This document shows, one piece after another, positions 17,673-26,489 of a stretch of 64,000 bases of DNA. The first letter of the stretch is position 1. Each line of letters starts with the position of its first letter. This stretch comes from Rhizobium sp. L43 (lineage in GTDB: Bacteria > Pseudomonadota > Alphaproteobacteria > Rhizobiales > Rhizobiaceae): positions 1 to 64,000 of the forward strand of contig NZ_NWSQ01000011.1 in NCBI RefSeq assembly GCF_002531725.1. The letters are read 5' to 3'. Both the position numbers and the translations under genes were made by a program. The notes beneath the pieces were generated by a model that made no database searches, was not told the DNA's origin, and was given only the letters and a program-made list of their open reading frames with translations.

Positions 17673-19240
17673 ACACGCTCGCTCTGTCTCGGGGTGGAAT
17701 CGGCAAATTCGTTGAAGGTCATCGTCTGGAATGTCGGCAGCGCCTTGGGCTCGGGTTTCAAGGGTTCAGGCGCCAGTCCGGTGAAGATGATCGCCAGCCC
17801 CCCGAAAGCGTCGGCGCCGTGCGAGGCCCAGTTGTGCAGCGGCTCGTCGCGGAAGACGCCGAGATCCCCGTCCCAGTCCTTGCGGTAGTTCCTGAGGCAC
17901 TTAATGCCGTCGATGCAGCCGGCCTGATCGAATTCGACCTTTGCCAGAATCCGCCGCGTGCCGTTGATGCGGTCGTGGACATAGGCGCGCTCGACCTTGC
18001 GGACCGTGCCGAGACCGCGCGCCTTGACCTCTTTCAGCATGATTTCGATGCGGGTCATGCCACCGCGCGTCCATTCCCTGACCTTGATGTCATGCGGCAT
18101 GTTGTGCACGCCGTAGACATAACCATGGTCGGCGCCACGCCGCGCCAGCTCGTCGAGCATGCCGTCCATGCCGGTGCCGGTATGCTCGAAATAGCCGATC
18201 ATCCTGACGCGGCCGGGCAGCACCTGAAACAGCCAGACGCTGTTGGTATCGTCCATGCCGATGTCGGAAATGGTGTGGACGGGATAGCCTTCCACATGCG
18301 GGAAAACCCCGATGCGCTCCTCGGCGTCGGCCACCGCCATCTGATCGGCATAATAGGCGCCCTCGACGCTCGCCTCGAAGGCTTCGGCCGGCGTCGAGGG
18401 ATACTCGCGCTTCATGTCGCCGAGCTGGGTTTCGGCCTTCTTGACGTACCAGGCCTTCTGCCCGTCGGTCAGCCTGATGCCCTGGTCGGCCAGATTGCGA
18501 AAATACTTTGCGAAAGCATCGGTGATGATGACGCCTTGGGGCGCGATCGCATATTGCGGCTCTTTCCACCAGGGGAAGAAATGGAACTTGAAGTCCAGTT
18601 CGGTCAGCTTCGCCGATTGGCGCTGCTTGACCTGGCCATCCTCGCAGAGCGAATAGAAATGCCCTTCCTGGCCCTCCGCCGTGCTTTCGACGAAGACCAG
18701 CTGGCCGGCCTGCACGGTATTCAAGGCACCGGTGCGGACTTCCCGCGCCTTCTCGGGATATTTGGCGCAAAGCTTTCCATATTCGGAAATATGCAGATAT
18801 TGCAGCGTGCCCGAGCGCAGCGAGGTGCCGACGCGGATGCTGGAATTGTTGGCAAGCAGCAGTTCGGTCTGGTTGGCCCTGACGACAGGCACGGCGTTGC
18901 GGATAGCATCCGGCAGATTGTCATAGGGATATTTGATCTTGTCCCGGAAGATCGTCTGCACGTCGCCCAGCGTATGGGCGATCGTGCCGGCCCTGATATC
19001 CCGATTGAAGACGCAGGCATCGAGCATGAAGATCTGGATGAAGGTGGTGAGGCCGAGCTGGCGGGCCTTCAGCAGCACATTCAGATAATGCATCTGCTCG
19101 AAGAAGGTCATCTGCGTCCAGTTCATTTCGAACCTGACGCGTTTGCCCGATTTATCGGTGATCCAGTAGAGATTGTTCAGCCGCCAGCGCCAGTCGGAAA
19201 ACTGGTCAACCGCCGTTTGGAAGTCCGCGCGTCCGACCAT
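17669..19240 (-). CDS. Phage terminase large subunit
   Basis: A 523-residue protein. The ATPase domain has a variant Walker A KARQLGLTT at about residues 58-66, a Walker B-like LQYLHISEYG near 145-154 and a coupling motif VESTAEG near 184-190. The nuclease domain has an acidic start at HTISDIGMDDTN. The enzyme cuts and pumps DNA into the prohead. It overlaps the small-subunit gene upstream by 35 bases and the portal gene downstream by 4, indicating tight translational coupling. Confidence 0.92.
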   Translation of the reverse strand: MVGRADFQTAVDQFSDWRWRLNNLYWITDKSGKRVRFEMNWTQMTFFEQMHYLNVLLKARQLGLTTFIQIFMLDACVFNRDIRAGTIAHTLGDVQTIFRDKIKYPYDNLPDAIRNAVPVVRANQTELLLANNSSIRVGTSLRSGTLQYLHISEYGKLCAKYPEKAREVRTGALNTVQAGQLVFVESTAEGQEGHFYSLCEDGQVKQRQSAKLTELDFKFHFFPWWKEPQYAIAPQGVIITDAFAKYFRNLADQGIRLTDGQKAWYVKKAETQLGDMKREYPSTPAEAFEASVEGAYYADQMAVADAEERIGVFPHVEGYPVHTISDIGMDDTNSVWLFQVLPGRVRMIGYFEHTGTGMDGMLDELARRGADHGYVYGVHNMPHDIKVREWTRGGMTRIEIMLKEVKARGLGTVRKVERAYVHDRINGTRRILAKVEFDQAGCIDGIKCLRNYRKDWDGDLGVFRDEPLHNWASHGADAFGGLAIIFTGLAPEPLKPEPKALPTFQTMTFNEFADSTPRQSERV

Positions 19241-19676
19241 TGATATCTTCCAGCAGTTGCGAGACTTCGCCGGTGACGCCCTGTTCGGGCTCGACCTTGG
19301 CGCCGTATTTCTTCGGTTTCAGCTTCTCGGCCACCCATTGCCGGGTGGCGATGCGCAGCTGCGACCGCCTTATCGCCTCGCCATTTTCCTGCCAGCCGGT
19401 GGTTTCGCCGGCGGCGTTCTTCTTCTCGATCCAGTCATTGCTGCGGTCGTCGGCGATCTCGACCAGCTCGTCGACGAAGCCGTCGGCGAGGATCTCGCGC
19501 GCCAGCGCATAACGTGCCCGAAACGCCGCCTTGCCGTCATCGGCGAGCCAGGAGAGTACCGTCGATTTCGCCGGCATATCCTCATCCCGGCAGATCGATC
19601 GCAGGCTTTCCCTGTCGGCGATGCGCTCGCAGATTTTCTCCGCCAGCGCCTGGGTGAACTTGGTCGGCCTGCCCAT
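19206..19676 (-). CDS. Phage terminase small subunit
   Basis: A 156-residue protein. Its N-terminal helix-turn-helix (GRPTKFTQALAEKICERIAD, then SLRSICRDEDMPAKSTVLSW) and helical middle (ALAREILADGFVDELVEIAD) match Sf6/P22-like small terminases that recognise phage DNA for packaging. The 3' end overlaps the large subunit. Confidence 0.88.
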   Translation of the reverse strand: MGRPTKFTQALAEKICERIADRESLRSICRDEDMPAKSTVLSWLADDGKAAFRARYALAREILADGFVDELVEIADDRSNDWIEKKNAAGETTGWQENGEAIRRSQLRIATRQWVAEKLKPKKYGAKVEPEQGVTGEVSQLLEDINGRTRGLPNGG

Positions 19677-19688
19677 CGGGTGGAAAGC

Positions 19689-19925
19689 TCAGAACAGCGC
19701 GACGATGTTGGATGCCGTGGTCCCGGTCAGCGCCACGATCGCCGCGTGAACCGGCAGGATGGTGCCGGCCGGCACGTTTCTGAAAACGACCGGATCCATA
19801 TCGCGGCGCGGCGCAATGGCCACATCGCCCGTCGTGCCGATATAAAGCGCACGCGCGCCGACAATAGCACTATCGTTCGGCGTCACCACCGCGGCCCGCG
19901 AGGCCGGAGCAATCGAAGGGTCCAT
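19689..19925 (-). CDS. Spike-base protein of the RCAP_Rcc01079 type
   Basis: A 78-residue protein starting MDPSIAPASRAAVVTPNDSA and ending in a beta-rich VFRNVPAGTILPVHAAIVAL, GTTASNIVALF. This pattern is typical of the small spike-base proteins linked to gene transfer agents and alphaproteobacterial prophages. The ATG at 19925 has AAGGAGAACTGCA upstream. It is the first gene of the late module, 12 bases before the small terminase. Confidence 0.75.
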   Translation of the reverse strand: MDPSIAPASRAAVVTPNDSAIVGARALYIGTTGDVAIAPRRDMDPVVFRNVPAGTILPVHAAIVALTGTTASNIVALF

Positions 19926-20011
19926 TGCAGTTCTCCTTGTGGGGGGTGGATGTCCTGCCGACACGGCCGCATGACGCTGACAGTCGGCGTCTTGTGGAAC
20001 GGCCCTCCAAT

Positions 20012-20658
20012 CTCCGTCATCCCAGTCCTTGCCTGGGATCCATGCCGCCGCTGATGGAGGTGGATCCTCGGGTCAAGCCCGAGGAGGACGGAGCAAGAGG
20101 TGAGCGCTGTGGCAATCCACGGCAGCCGCGCAACGACGCTACCCGGTTCACAAACCTGGACGAATGGCGCATCGACCGGGCGGCGCCGACGTGGTCGACA
20201 TCACCCCTGGATTCAAATTTCGCAGCTTGGATTTGCGGTAGTGATAAATGATCTGCCAGGGGGTGATCAAGAACTGATTTTGGCTCTCGCGCCAGTTTAA
20301 AATCGAGCCTGCACGACACAATGGTGTCGGATTGCTCTACCCCGCGTCGACGACGGATTTGCCGAAGTACCACCCCAACTTCCGTCATCCCAGGCCTTGA
20401 GCCTGGGATCCATGCCTACTGCCCATGGAGGCCCGACGTGGATCCTCGGGTCAAGCCCGAGGAGGACGGAGCAAGGGGTGCGCTCAGCGGCAAATCCGCG
20501 GTGGTGGCTCAGTGACGCTGGCCGGCTCGCAAGCCCCAGCGAATGGCGCATACGACCGGAGAGCGGCGCCGACGTGGTCGACATCCCCCTGGATTCAAAT
20601 CTCGCAGCCTGGATTTACGGCAGTCATAACTGACCTGCCGGGGGGTGATCAAGGGCTT
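20012..20658. repeat. Tandem diverged duplication (two ~270-bp copies) containing palindromic repeats
   Basis: Copy one spans about 20012-20276 and copy two about 20380-20658. Both start with the TCCGTCATCCCAG hairpin and the CTCGGGTCAAGCCCGAGGAG hairpin. Both end with ACGTGGTCGACATC, CTGGATTCAAAT and GGGGTGATCAAG blocks. No gene was seen between 19965 and 20779. It looks like an old tandem duplication of an intergenic repeat unit. Confidence 0.7.
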
Positions 20659-20779
20659 CTAACCGCAGCGCGCGGATAATCTACCCGCCCCAATCGGCGG
20701 CAGAACGCCCCGTCCGCTTTGCCAGCCCTTCAGGTCCGGCGTACAATCAGCAAGCTTCGGTCAAACGATGGAGGCGTCA

Positions 20780-21625
20780 GTGAAAACCGCGAGACTTTTT
20801 CTTTGCCTTGCCGCTTTTCTCAGCGTCGCGCTCGCTGGAAACCCGGCTGATGCCGACGAGCTGGTTCACTTCGAAAGCGCGCCGGTCAAGCTCAGCCCCT
20901 TTCGAATCAGCAAGGCGAGAGAACAGGGAGAAATCCTTTCCCAACCTGAAGGCACGCCATTGCTCGGATATTTATCCCGCCCGGAGGGTGATGGCCCCTT
21001 CCCGGCCGTCGTCGTCCTGCATGGATGCGAGGGCATGCGTTTGAGCATCAAAGAGCTTTGGCCGAAACGGCTGGTCTTGTGGGGCTACGCCGTGCTGGTC
21101 GTCGATAGCTTCACCACCCGCAACATCCAGGACACGTGTCAAAGCACGCTCCCCGACCGCGTCTTCGACGCCTATGGCGCTTTGAATTTTTTGTCGAAAC
21201 AAAACTTTGTCGATATCAGGCGTGTCGCCTTGATGGGCTTTTCGGCGGGCGGCACCGCGACGCTGGAGGGAACGAAAATCGAAGGCAACGAACAGCTGAT
21301 GGACCGTAAATTCAGGGCGGCGGTCGCCTATTATCCGGTCTGCGCGGCCAGTCAGGGCGATGCGACGGTGCCGATCCTGATTTTGAGTGGCGATCGAGAC
21401 AATTGGAGCCCGGCTGAACGTTGCCGCAAGAGGCTTGCCCGCCTGAGCGACGACAGCCCGCCGATCGAGCTCAACATCTACAAGGGCACTTACCACGATT
21501 TCGATGCCCCGGAATTCAAGGTGGGGCGGAGGGTGTTGGGTCATATCGAAAAATACAATCCGGACGCCGCAGAAAAGTCGATCCGCAGCGTGCGCCTCTT
21601 CCTGCGAAAATACCTCTCGAACTGA
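20780..21625 (+). CDS. Exported dienelactone hydrolase-like protein
   Basis: From a GTG at 20780 the protein has 281 residues; GGAGG lies 5 bases upstream, whereas the ATG at 20768 overlaps that ribosome site. It begins with a signal peptide (MKTARLFLCLAAFLSVALAG). The alpha/beta hydrolase fold has a nucleophile Ser in LMGFSAGG, an oxyanion segment VVLHGCEG and a catalytic Asp/His at LSGDRDNW and YKGTYHDF. Members hydrolyse lactones or esters; the substrate here is unknown and the location is probably periplasmic. Confidence 0.85.
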   Translation: MKTARLFLCLAAFLSVALAGNPADADELVHFESAPVKLSPFRISKAREQGEILSQPEGTPLLGYLSRPEGDGPFPAVVVLHGCEGMRLSIKELWPKRLVLWGYAVLVVDSFTTRNIQDTCQSTLPDRVFDAYGALNFLSKQNFVDIRRVALMGFSAGGTATLEGTKIEGNEQLMDRKFRAAVAYYPVCAASQGDATVPILILSGDRDNWSPAERCRKRLARLSDDSPPIELNIYKGTYHDFDAPEFKVGRRVLGHIEKYNPDAAEKSIRSVRLFLRKYLSN

Positions 21626-21683
21626 AGCCCGAGGTTCCGCGGAGGATGGAGCGCCGGCGGGGAATTTGGCAGAACCCCACCCC

Positions 21684-21722
21684 CAGCCTCCGTCATTCCA
21701 GGCCTTGAGCGTGGGAATCCAT
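21684..21722. repeat. Palindromic repeat (CCGTCAT-CCAGGCCTTGAGC half)
   Basis: One half-unit of the repeat seen at 20012, 20380, 24240, 26772, 48455 and 53330. The hairpin is slightly degenerate here (CCAGGCCTTGAGCGTGGG). Confidence 0.65.
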
Positions 21723-21823
21723 GCAAGCCGTAGGCGCCAACCCGCCGCGTGTCGCCCATGAAGGGGTGGTGACGCGCGCCGGTCTGGTCGCGCGCGCCTA
21801 TCGCAAGTCCAGATGCCTCTCGG

Positions 21824-22357
21824 CTAGATATTGCTCGGCCGCACCGACGTGGGGGAATTGCTCGCCGACGAAAAAAGGTCCTCTTCGGCGGTCGGCAGCT
21901 TGCCCTCCGGGGTCAAGTCGTCGACGGCCTTCGGAAGATCGCGGCTCAGTCGCCCGAGAATCTCTTCACGCGAAAGGCCGGTATTTCTGGCGATTTCGTT
22001 CAAAACATCCGGGCCGAGGGCTTCGGCGAGCTGGCCGTCATTGATCTCGGCATTCTGGCCGGGCTTGACCCACGAGTCGATCTTGTCGCCGTGGCCATTC
22101 TGCTGAAAGGTCTTCAGGAGATCGCCGAGACCGCCGCTGACGATGCCGCCGGAGGTCAATCCGCCGAGAAGCCCGCCAAGACCGCCCGAGCCGCCCAATC
22201 CGCCGAGGATGCCGCCAAGCCCGCCGGGCTGCTGGCCGCCGGGCCCGGCCTGCTGCGGGTTCTGGATGCCGCGCAGGAGTTCCCCGATCTTGTCTCTGTT
22301 CTGGTAGCCGGCAACGGCAAGAACGGCGAGAAGCGCCTTCAATTGACCGCTCATCAT
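21824..22357 (-). CDS. YidB family (DUF937) protein
   Basis: A 177-residue protein with the YidB layout. A helical N-terminus (MSGQLKALLAVLAVAGYQNR) precedes a Gly-rich linker (about residues 45-80). A DUF937 helical domain (IDSWVKPGQNAEINDGQLAE, then IARNTGLSREEILGRLSRDL) ends in LPTAEEDL. The function of the family is unknown. It is transcribed alone, and repeat elements lie at its 3' side. Confidence 0.85.
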   Translation of the reverse strand: MMSGQLKALLAVLAVAGYQNRDKIGELLRGIQNPQQAGPGGQQPGGLGGILGGLGGSGGLGGLLGGLTSGGIVSGGLGDLLKTFQQNGHGDKIDSWVKPGQNAEINDGQLAEALGPDVLNEIARNTGLSREEILGRLSRDLPKAVDDLTPEGKLPTAEEDLFSSASNSPTSVRPSNI

Positions 22358-22494
22358 GATGAAATCCTCCCATGGTTCAACGACTGCAGGCGACCGAAGC
22401 GGCGCGCTGCATGGGCAGCAATGTTCAGAGCGGCCAAAGGTTCCGCGCCGGGCTGTTCAAGGCCCGAGCGTCCAACTTGGCGCACAGCCGACAG

Positions 22495-22836
22495 TCAGAT
22501 TTCCGGGCAACCGCGCCGGTTGGCAAAGCTCATCTGCTCCGGTCCCCGGCGCGTCATCCCCTGGACGACGATGCGGCGCGGCGACATGCGGACGATCTGC
22601 GCCCGCCGCAGTCCTTCGCCGCGGGCGATGTCGAGCGCATCCTGCGGATCGCAGCCGCGCGGCCTGCGGCGGTCATATCCGTCATAGCGGCCGCGATCGC
22701 GATCCCGATCGTAAACGCCGACGCCGCCGGGGCCGATCCGAAATTCCAGATCCTGCGCCGCGGCGATCGTCGGCGAGACCGTCAAGCCGGTCATGGCGGC
22801 CAGGCCGACCAGTATGAATTGAAGAGATTTCCGCAT
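22495..22836 (-). CDS. Secreted small basic protein
   Basis: A 113-residue protein with a signal peptide (MRKSLQFILVGLAAMTGLTV, then SPTIAAAQ) and an Arg/Asp/Tyr-rich stretch (GVYDRDRDRGRYDGYDRRRP). A conserved-looking C-terminal half (CDPQDALDIARGEGLRRAQI, VRMSPRRIVVQGM) follows. Two cysteines may pair in the periplasm. The composition suggests a rhizobial secreted protein family of unknown role. Confidence 0.7.
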   Translation of the reverse strand: MRKSLQFILVGLAAMTGLTVSPTIAAAQDLEFRIGPGGVGVYDRDRDRGRYDGYDRRRPRGCDPQDALDIARGEGLRRAQIVRMSPRRIVVQGMTRRGPEQMSFANRRGCPEI

Positions 22837-22952
22837 GAGTTCCTCCCATGGTTTTTTTGCTTTATCGCAACATCAACATCGCCATTGGGATTTTGTTCCT
22901 TGGCGGCGTGCTGCAGGCGCCCACGGGCATAACCGTCGCAGGAGCCCAAGAG

Positions 22953-23007
22953 AGTCTCATCCTGAGGCGTGCAGGCCGCAGGCCGGAGCCTCGAAGGACG
23001 ATGCGGG
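22953..23007. repeat. Palindromic repeat, TCATCCTGAGG...CCTCGAAGGACGA type
   Basis: The unit reads TCATCCTGAGG, a central CAGGCCGCAGGCCGG hairpin, then CCTCGAAGGACGA. A second copy is at 49491-49548. Such units are frequent in alphaproteobacterial intergenic DNA. Confidence 0.65.
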
Positions 23008-23069
23008 TGCCGGAGGCTACGGCAATCTCCCCTCCCACCGCCGGGGGTCGAGACCCTCTTCTCTCCAGA

Positions 23070-23196
23070 GCATTTCCGTTTTTCTTCGAACCACCAAAAT
23101 GCTCTATCTCTTTGTTTTCACGCAATTCCCGGCAAAAGCGTCTCACGCTTTGCCTGGCAAAACCGCTGCACACTTGTGCTGGAATTGCTCTAGGAA
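23070..23196. repeat. Mosaic palindromic repeat (about 125 bp), inverted copy
   Basis: It contains blocks such as CGCAATTCCCGGCAAAAGCG and CTGGAATTGCTC. These are the reverse complement of the elements at 24303-24430 and 31973-32101. The block lies in the leader of the hydrolase gene at 23303. This is one of three copies in the window. Confidence 0.65.
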
Positions 23197-23302
23197 CGCT
23201 TTGTGCATATATTGCCGCTACGCCGAGCACACCAACGCCGCAGCGGGCCGCGGTTGCTGCAAAGAGTTCTGGACACGTCAAAACCGGCGGGTACATTCTG
23301 TC

Positions 23303-24115
23303 GTGAGCGCTACAAGGTACTTGCTGATCTTGCCGCTGATGGCGGTCATCGCCTACATGGCGCTGGTGGGTCTGATCTATCTTTCTCAGCGAGCCCTGCT
23401 TTATCCAGGAGCCGGCGCCACACCTGCTCCGGAGCGCGCGAGTTGGGGCGAGACGGTCCACGTCAAGACGCCCGACGGAGAGATGCTTCAGGGACTCTAC
23501 AGCCAGGGCGACAGCGACAAGCCCTGCGTGCTCCTCTTTTTCGGAAACGGTGACCGCGTCAACAATTACGAGTTTCTCGCACAGGCGCTGGCCACGCGGA
23601 GGATTGGATTGCTGGCGATTTCCTATCGCGGCTATCCCGGATCGACCGGTTCGCCCAGCGAGCAGGGGCTGCTGACCGACGGCATCGCCGCGTTCGACTG
23701 GCTTTCGGCACACGCCAGAAGCGAGATCGTTGTGCTCGGCCGGTCACTCGGCACTGGCGTTGCTGTGAATACGGCCGGGAAGAGACCGGCCGTGGGCGTC
23801 ATTCTTGTGTCTCCGTACCTGTCGGTTCTGTCGGTTGCGCAGGCGCGTTTTCCGTTCCTCCCGGTCGGGGTTCTTCTCAAGGACCCCTTTCGCTCCGACC
23901 TCAACATAGCCGAAGTAAGACAACCGAAGTTGTTCCTCCACGGCCGGCTTGACGATAGTATCCCGCTTGCTTCAGGACAGGCGTTGTACCGCATCGCACC
24001 CGAGCCCAAGAGGATGTTGATCTATGACGGTGCGGGTCACAACGATATCTGGAACGATCGAATGGTCGGTGACGTGATCCGTTTTGTGGAAGCGCTGCAA
24101 GGAAACGGGCCCTAA
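23303..24115 (+). CDS. Membrane-anchored alpha/beta hydrolase (BEM46/FrsA-like)
   Basis: A 270-residue protein from a GTG at 23303. A longer open frame reaches back to 22835, but that part is repeat DNA. The N-terminal membrane helix (YLLILPLMAVIAYMALVGLI) is followed by an alpha/beta hydrolase with nucleophile Ser in VLGRSLGTG, Asp in HGRLDDSIP and His in GAGHNDIW. The segment AISYRGYPGSTGSPSEQG is typical of the BEM46 group. The substrate is unknown. Confidence 0.8.
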   Translation: MSATRYLLILPLMAVIAYMALVGLIYLSQRALLYPGAGATPAPERASWGETVHVKTPDGEMLQGLYSQGDSDKPCVLLFFGNGDRVNNYEFLAQALATRRIGLLAISYRGYPGSTGSPSEQGLLTDGIAAFDWLSAHARSEIVVLGRSLGTGVAVNTAGKRPAVGVILVSPYLSVLSVAQARFPFLPVGVLLKDPFRSDLNIAEVRQPKLFLHGRLDDSIPLASGQALYRIAPEPKRMLIYDGAGHNDIWNDRMVGDVIRFVEALQGNGP

Positions 24116-24239
24116 ATCCCGTCACGGATGGAGCGGTTTCCGGGGTTGTACTGGGAGGCAACGCCTGGGACCGGCACGCCAAGGCGAGTGACGTGTCTGG
24201 CCCCATGCGGCTGCGCCGGCGGCGCGTTCGGCGAAAGCC

Positions 24240-24430
24240 ACCTCCAACCTCCGTCATTCCAGGCCTTGAGCCGAACCCAAGTGGATCCTCGGGTCAAGCC
24301 CTGGAGCAGTTCCAGGAAAAGTGCGAAGCGGTTTTCCCAGGCAAAGCGCGAAGCGCTTTTGCCGGGAATTGCGCAAAAACAAAGAACAGAGCGGTTCGGC
24401 GTTTCCGTTGAAAGCTGAACCGCCCTGGGA
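24240..24430. repeat. Compound repeat block
   Basis: A CCGTCATTCCAGGCCTTGAG half-unit and a CCTCGGGTCAAGCCC half-unit (24240-24302) are joined to the mosaic element (24303-24428). The latter shares CAGGAAAAGTGCGAAGCGG and GAAAGCTGAACCGC with 31973-32101. A short RIME scrap (CACACTTTTCGGCAT) follows near 24474-24490. No gene was seen. Confidence 0.65.
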
Positions 24431-24513
24431 AGACGGAGCGCAGGGTGAGCGTCGCGCCAATACGAAAACCGCTCACACTTTTCGGCATCGTGCTTTAGAA
24501 GTCGAACCGGCCC

Positions 24514-25260
24514 TTAGCGGAAACCGCCGCTGGCGGCCAAGCGTTCGCCGGTCAGCCAGCGGGCATCGTCGGAAGCGAGGAAGACCGCGACGCCGGCGAT
24601 ATCGTCAGGCTGGCCGGTGCGGCCGAGCGGCGTCTGGGCGACCATCGTCTGTTCGAAATCCGAGCCGATGACGCCGGCGGTGTGGGTACCCTCGGTCTCG
24701 ACGATCCCGGGCAGGATGGCGTTGACGCGGATCTTGCGCGGGCCGAGCTCCTTGGCGAGCACGCTGTTGATGCCCTCGACGGCACCCTTGGTGGCGGTGT
24801 AGACGGCCGAGGCCGGCGGAGCCAGGCTGGTGACCACCGAGGAGATGTTGATGACGCTGCCGCCCTCGCCGAGATGCTTGACCGCCGCCTGGGTGGTCAG
24901 GAGAACACCGAGAACGTTGACGTCGAACATGCGGCGGTATTGTTCCTCGGTCACCTCGTCGATCGGGGTGAATTCATAGACGCCGGAGTTGTTGACCAGC
25001 ACGTCGAGCTTGCCGAATTCCTTGACCGCGGCATCGACCAGTCCCTGCGCCTGCTCGGCCTTCGAAACATCACCCTGGACCGCGATGGCCTTGCCGCCTT
25101 TGGCGCTGATCGCCGCGACCACGGCGTCTGCTCCGGCCTTGCTCGAAGCGTAATTCACCACCACTTGCGCACCTTCGGCCGCAAGGGCCTTGGCAATCGC
25201 GGCGCCGATGCCTTTCGAGGCGCCCGTGACCACTGCGACCTTTCCCGTGAGCTTAGCCAT
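24514..25260 (-). CDS. SDR-family NAD(P)-dependent oxidoreductase
   Basis: A 248-residue classical short-chain dehydrogenase. It has the dinucleotide-binding TGASKGIG at residues 12-19, NNSG near 88-91, catalytic Ser in NISSV, and the YTATKG pair (Tyr and Lys). The C-terminal segment VFLASDDARWLTGERLAASG is typical. The ATG at 25260 follows AAGGA with 7 bases between. It is divergent from an ArsR-type regulator with a 25-bp palindrome between them, so it is probably controlled by that regulator. The substrate is not deducible. Confidence 0.9.
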   Translation of the reverse strand: MAKLTGKVAVVTGASKGIGAAIAKALAAEGAQVVVNYASSKAGADAVVAAISAKGGKAIAVQGDVSKAEQAQGLVDAAVKEFGKLDVLVNNSGVYEFTPIDEVTEEQYRRMFDVNVLGVLLTTQAAVKHLGEGGSVINISSVVTSLAPPASAVYTATKGAVEGINSVLAKELGPRKIRVNAILPGIVETEGTHTAGVIGSDFEQTMVAQTPLGRTGQPDDIAGVAVFLASDDARWLTGERLAASGGFR

Positions 25261-25305
25261 ATCCAATTCCTTCTGAGGCGGACTGCCGTCGAGACTGACG
25301 GCCTT

Positions 25306-25330
25306 GTTCCGTAGTTCAGAAATTCGGAAC
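25306..25330. promoter_or_regulatory. Operator-like palindrome between SDR and ArsR genes
   Basis: GTTCCG...CGGAAC arms (6 bp perfect, 10 of 12 paired overall) are centred at 25318 in the 107-base divergent gap. They are the likely binding site of the ArsR-type regulator and are placed to control both genes. Confidence 0.55.
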
Positions 25331-25367
25331 TGTTGATCTTAATGTCAAGGGACGCTATATAAAATTC

Positions 25368-25712
25368 ATGAGACCGCTCTTTCACCCAGCCCTGGAGGAC
25401 ATAAAGCCCGAGGCGATCCTTTATGCGCTGTCCGATCCGGAACGCGCCGCCATCTACGCCCAGCTTGCCGGCGCCGCCTGCGGCAACACCTGTTCGGCGC
25501 TTGCCGAACTCGGCGACCGCGTCATCCCGAAGTCATCGCTGTCGAACCATTTCAAAGTGCTGCGCGAGTCCGGGCTGATTGTGAGCGAACGCCAGGGCGT
25601 GGAGATGCGCAATCAGACCCGCTGCGCCGAGTTGGACGAACGCTTCCCGGGCCTGATCAAGGCTATTCTGACCGCTTACGGGCAGATTCCCGAGCAACTG
25701 AAGACGGGTTGA
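25368..25712 (+). CDS. ArsR-family winged-helix regulator
   Basis: A 114-residue protein with the ArsR fold: LYALSDPERAAIYAQLAG, then recognition helix segment SSLSNHFKVLRESGLIVSER. No metal-binding cysteine pair of the ELCVCDL type is present; the cysteines (AACGNTCSA) are elsewhere, so it probably senses something other than arsenite. It is divergent from the SDR gene. A degraded duplicate of its 3' end lies at about 26490. Its 3' half is overlapped on the opposite strand by the C-terminus of the 26408 gene. Confidence 0.85.
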   Translation: MRPLFHPALEDIKPEAILYALSDPERAAIYAQLAGAACGNTCSALAELGDRVIPKSSLSNHFKVLRESGLIVSERQGVEMRNQTRCAELDERFPGLIKAILTAYGQIPEQLKTG

Positions 25713-26408
25713 CGGCTCTTTGAGCAAGAATGCTTTCGATAGCCGCTGCCGTTGGTGGCTCGCCTGGGTCCTCGGGTCAAGCCGGAGGACGACGGGGATT
25801 GGAGGTGTTCTGCGGCGATAGGGCGGCATCTGGAGGAATCCGGATGCGATTGCGCTTTTGCTTTCGCCGCTGGCCTTCAGACTTCCCGCAAAGAGACCCA
25901 GGCTGGTGCCTCGGCCGGTGACGACAGTCGGTCTACCCGGCGATAGGCTCATCCTGACATCGTCTCGGACACGGCAAACTGTGTCGAAGAGAAAGGGTAG
26001 GCCTTCGAGCTCAACTGGTGTTCGGCATTTGGAGTCGCCCCATTGATCGGCATTTGCCACGGTAAACGAGAGCTCGACCTGATGGCCCGCGACGATGGCG
26101 AGCGTCATCGGCAAGGCAATGGCGACAAGATTCGTTCCCAGAAAGTAAGCAAAGACGGGGGCTGATAACATGCCTATGGCCATTTTCCCATCGCCGATCG
26201 GAGTAACGTCCATGGCTTTCCAGGCGCGCCATGACAGGTACGCCGCGGGGAGCAGACCAGCCACAATCGAAGGATGGTTTGCTTTGGATGTCCATTCGAT
26301 GGACGGCAGGAAGATAAAGCCAGACATCCTCACGAAAATCACAAGCATTCCCGGCAACAGCCACACGGCCAGCAAGATCCCGACTGATTTACTGACGAGA
26401 CGCTTCAC
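25533..26408 (-). CDS. Predicted membrane protein with extended, probably aberrant C-terminus
   Basis: Residues 1-120 contain three or four membrane segments (VGILLAVWLLPGMLVIFV, IVAGLLPAAYLSWRAW, LSAPVFAYFLGTNLVAIALP). A soluble part follows with two cysteines (SKCRTPVELEGLPFLFDTVC). A GTG at 26408 with AGAAGGGGGAAGG upstream is the better start; an ATG 8 codons earlier lacks a ribosome site. From about residue 205 the frame enters a palindromic repeat and then runs antisense through arsR. The natural C-terminus has therefore probably been lost. The function is unknown. Confidence 0.5.
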   Translation of the reverse strand: MKRLVSKSVGILLAVWLLPGMLVIFVRMSGFIFLPSIEWTSKANHPSIVAGLLPAAYLSWRAWKAMDVTPIGDGKMAIGMLSAPVFAYFLGTNLVAIALPMTLAIVAGHQVELSFTVANADQWGDSKCRTPVELEGLPFLFDTVCRVRDDVRMSLSPGRPTVVTGRGTSLGLFAGSLKASGESKSAIASGFLQMPPYRRRTPPIPVVLRLDPRTQASHQRQRLSKAFLLKEPSTRLQLLGNLPVSGQNSLDQAREAFVQLGAAGLIAHLHALAFAHNQPGLAQHFEMVRQR

Positions 26409-26489
26409 CCTTCCCCCTTCTTTCGATTCCATCGAGATTATATCGCACTTCGAATAACGATCGACATCGGTTGCTGTGTGGCATATTAC

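Noticed and set aside
17654..19243. A 529-codon open frame opposite the terminase gene
   Set aside because: The minus strand has clear terminase motifs; the plus frame is a mirror of high-GC codon use with no recognisable domain.
22835..23302. N-terminal extension of the hydrolase gene back to 22835
   Set aside because: This segment consists of intergenic repeats; the GTG at 23303 followed by a membrane helix gives a normal family length.
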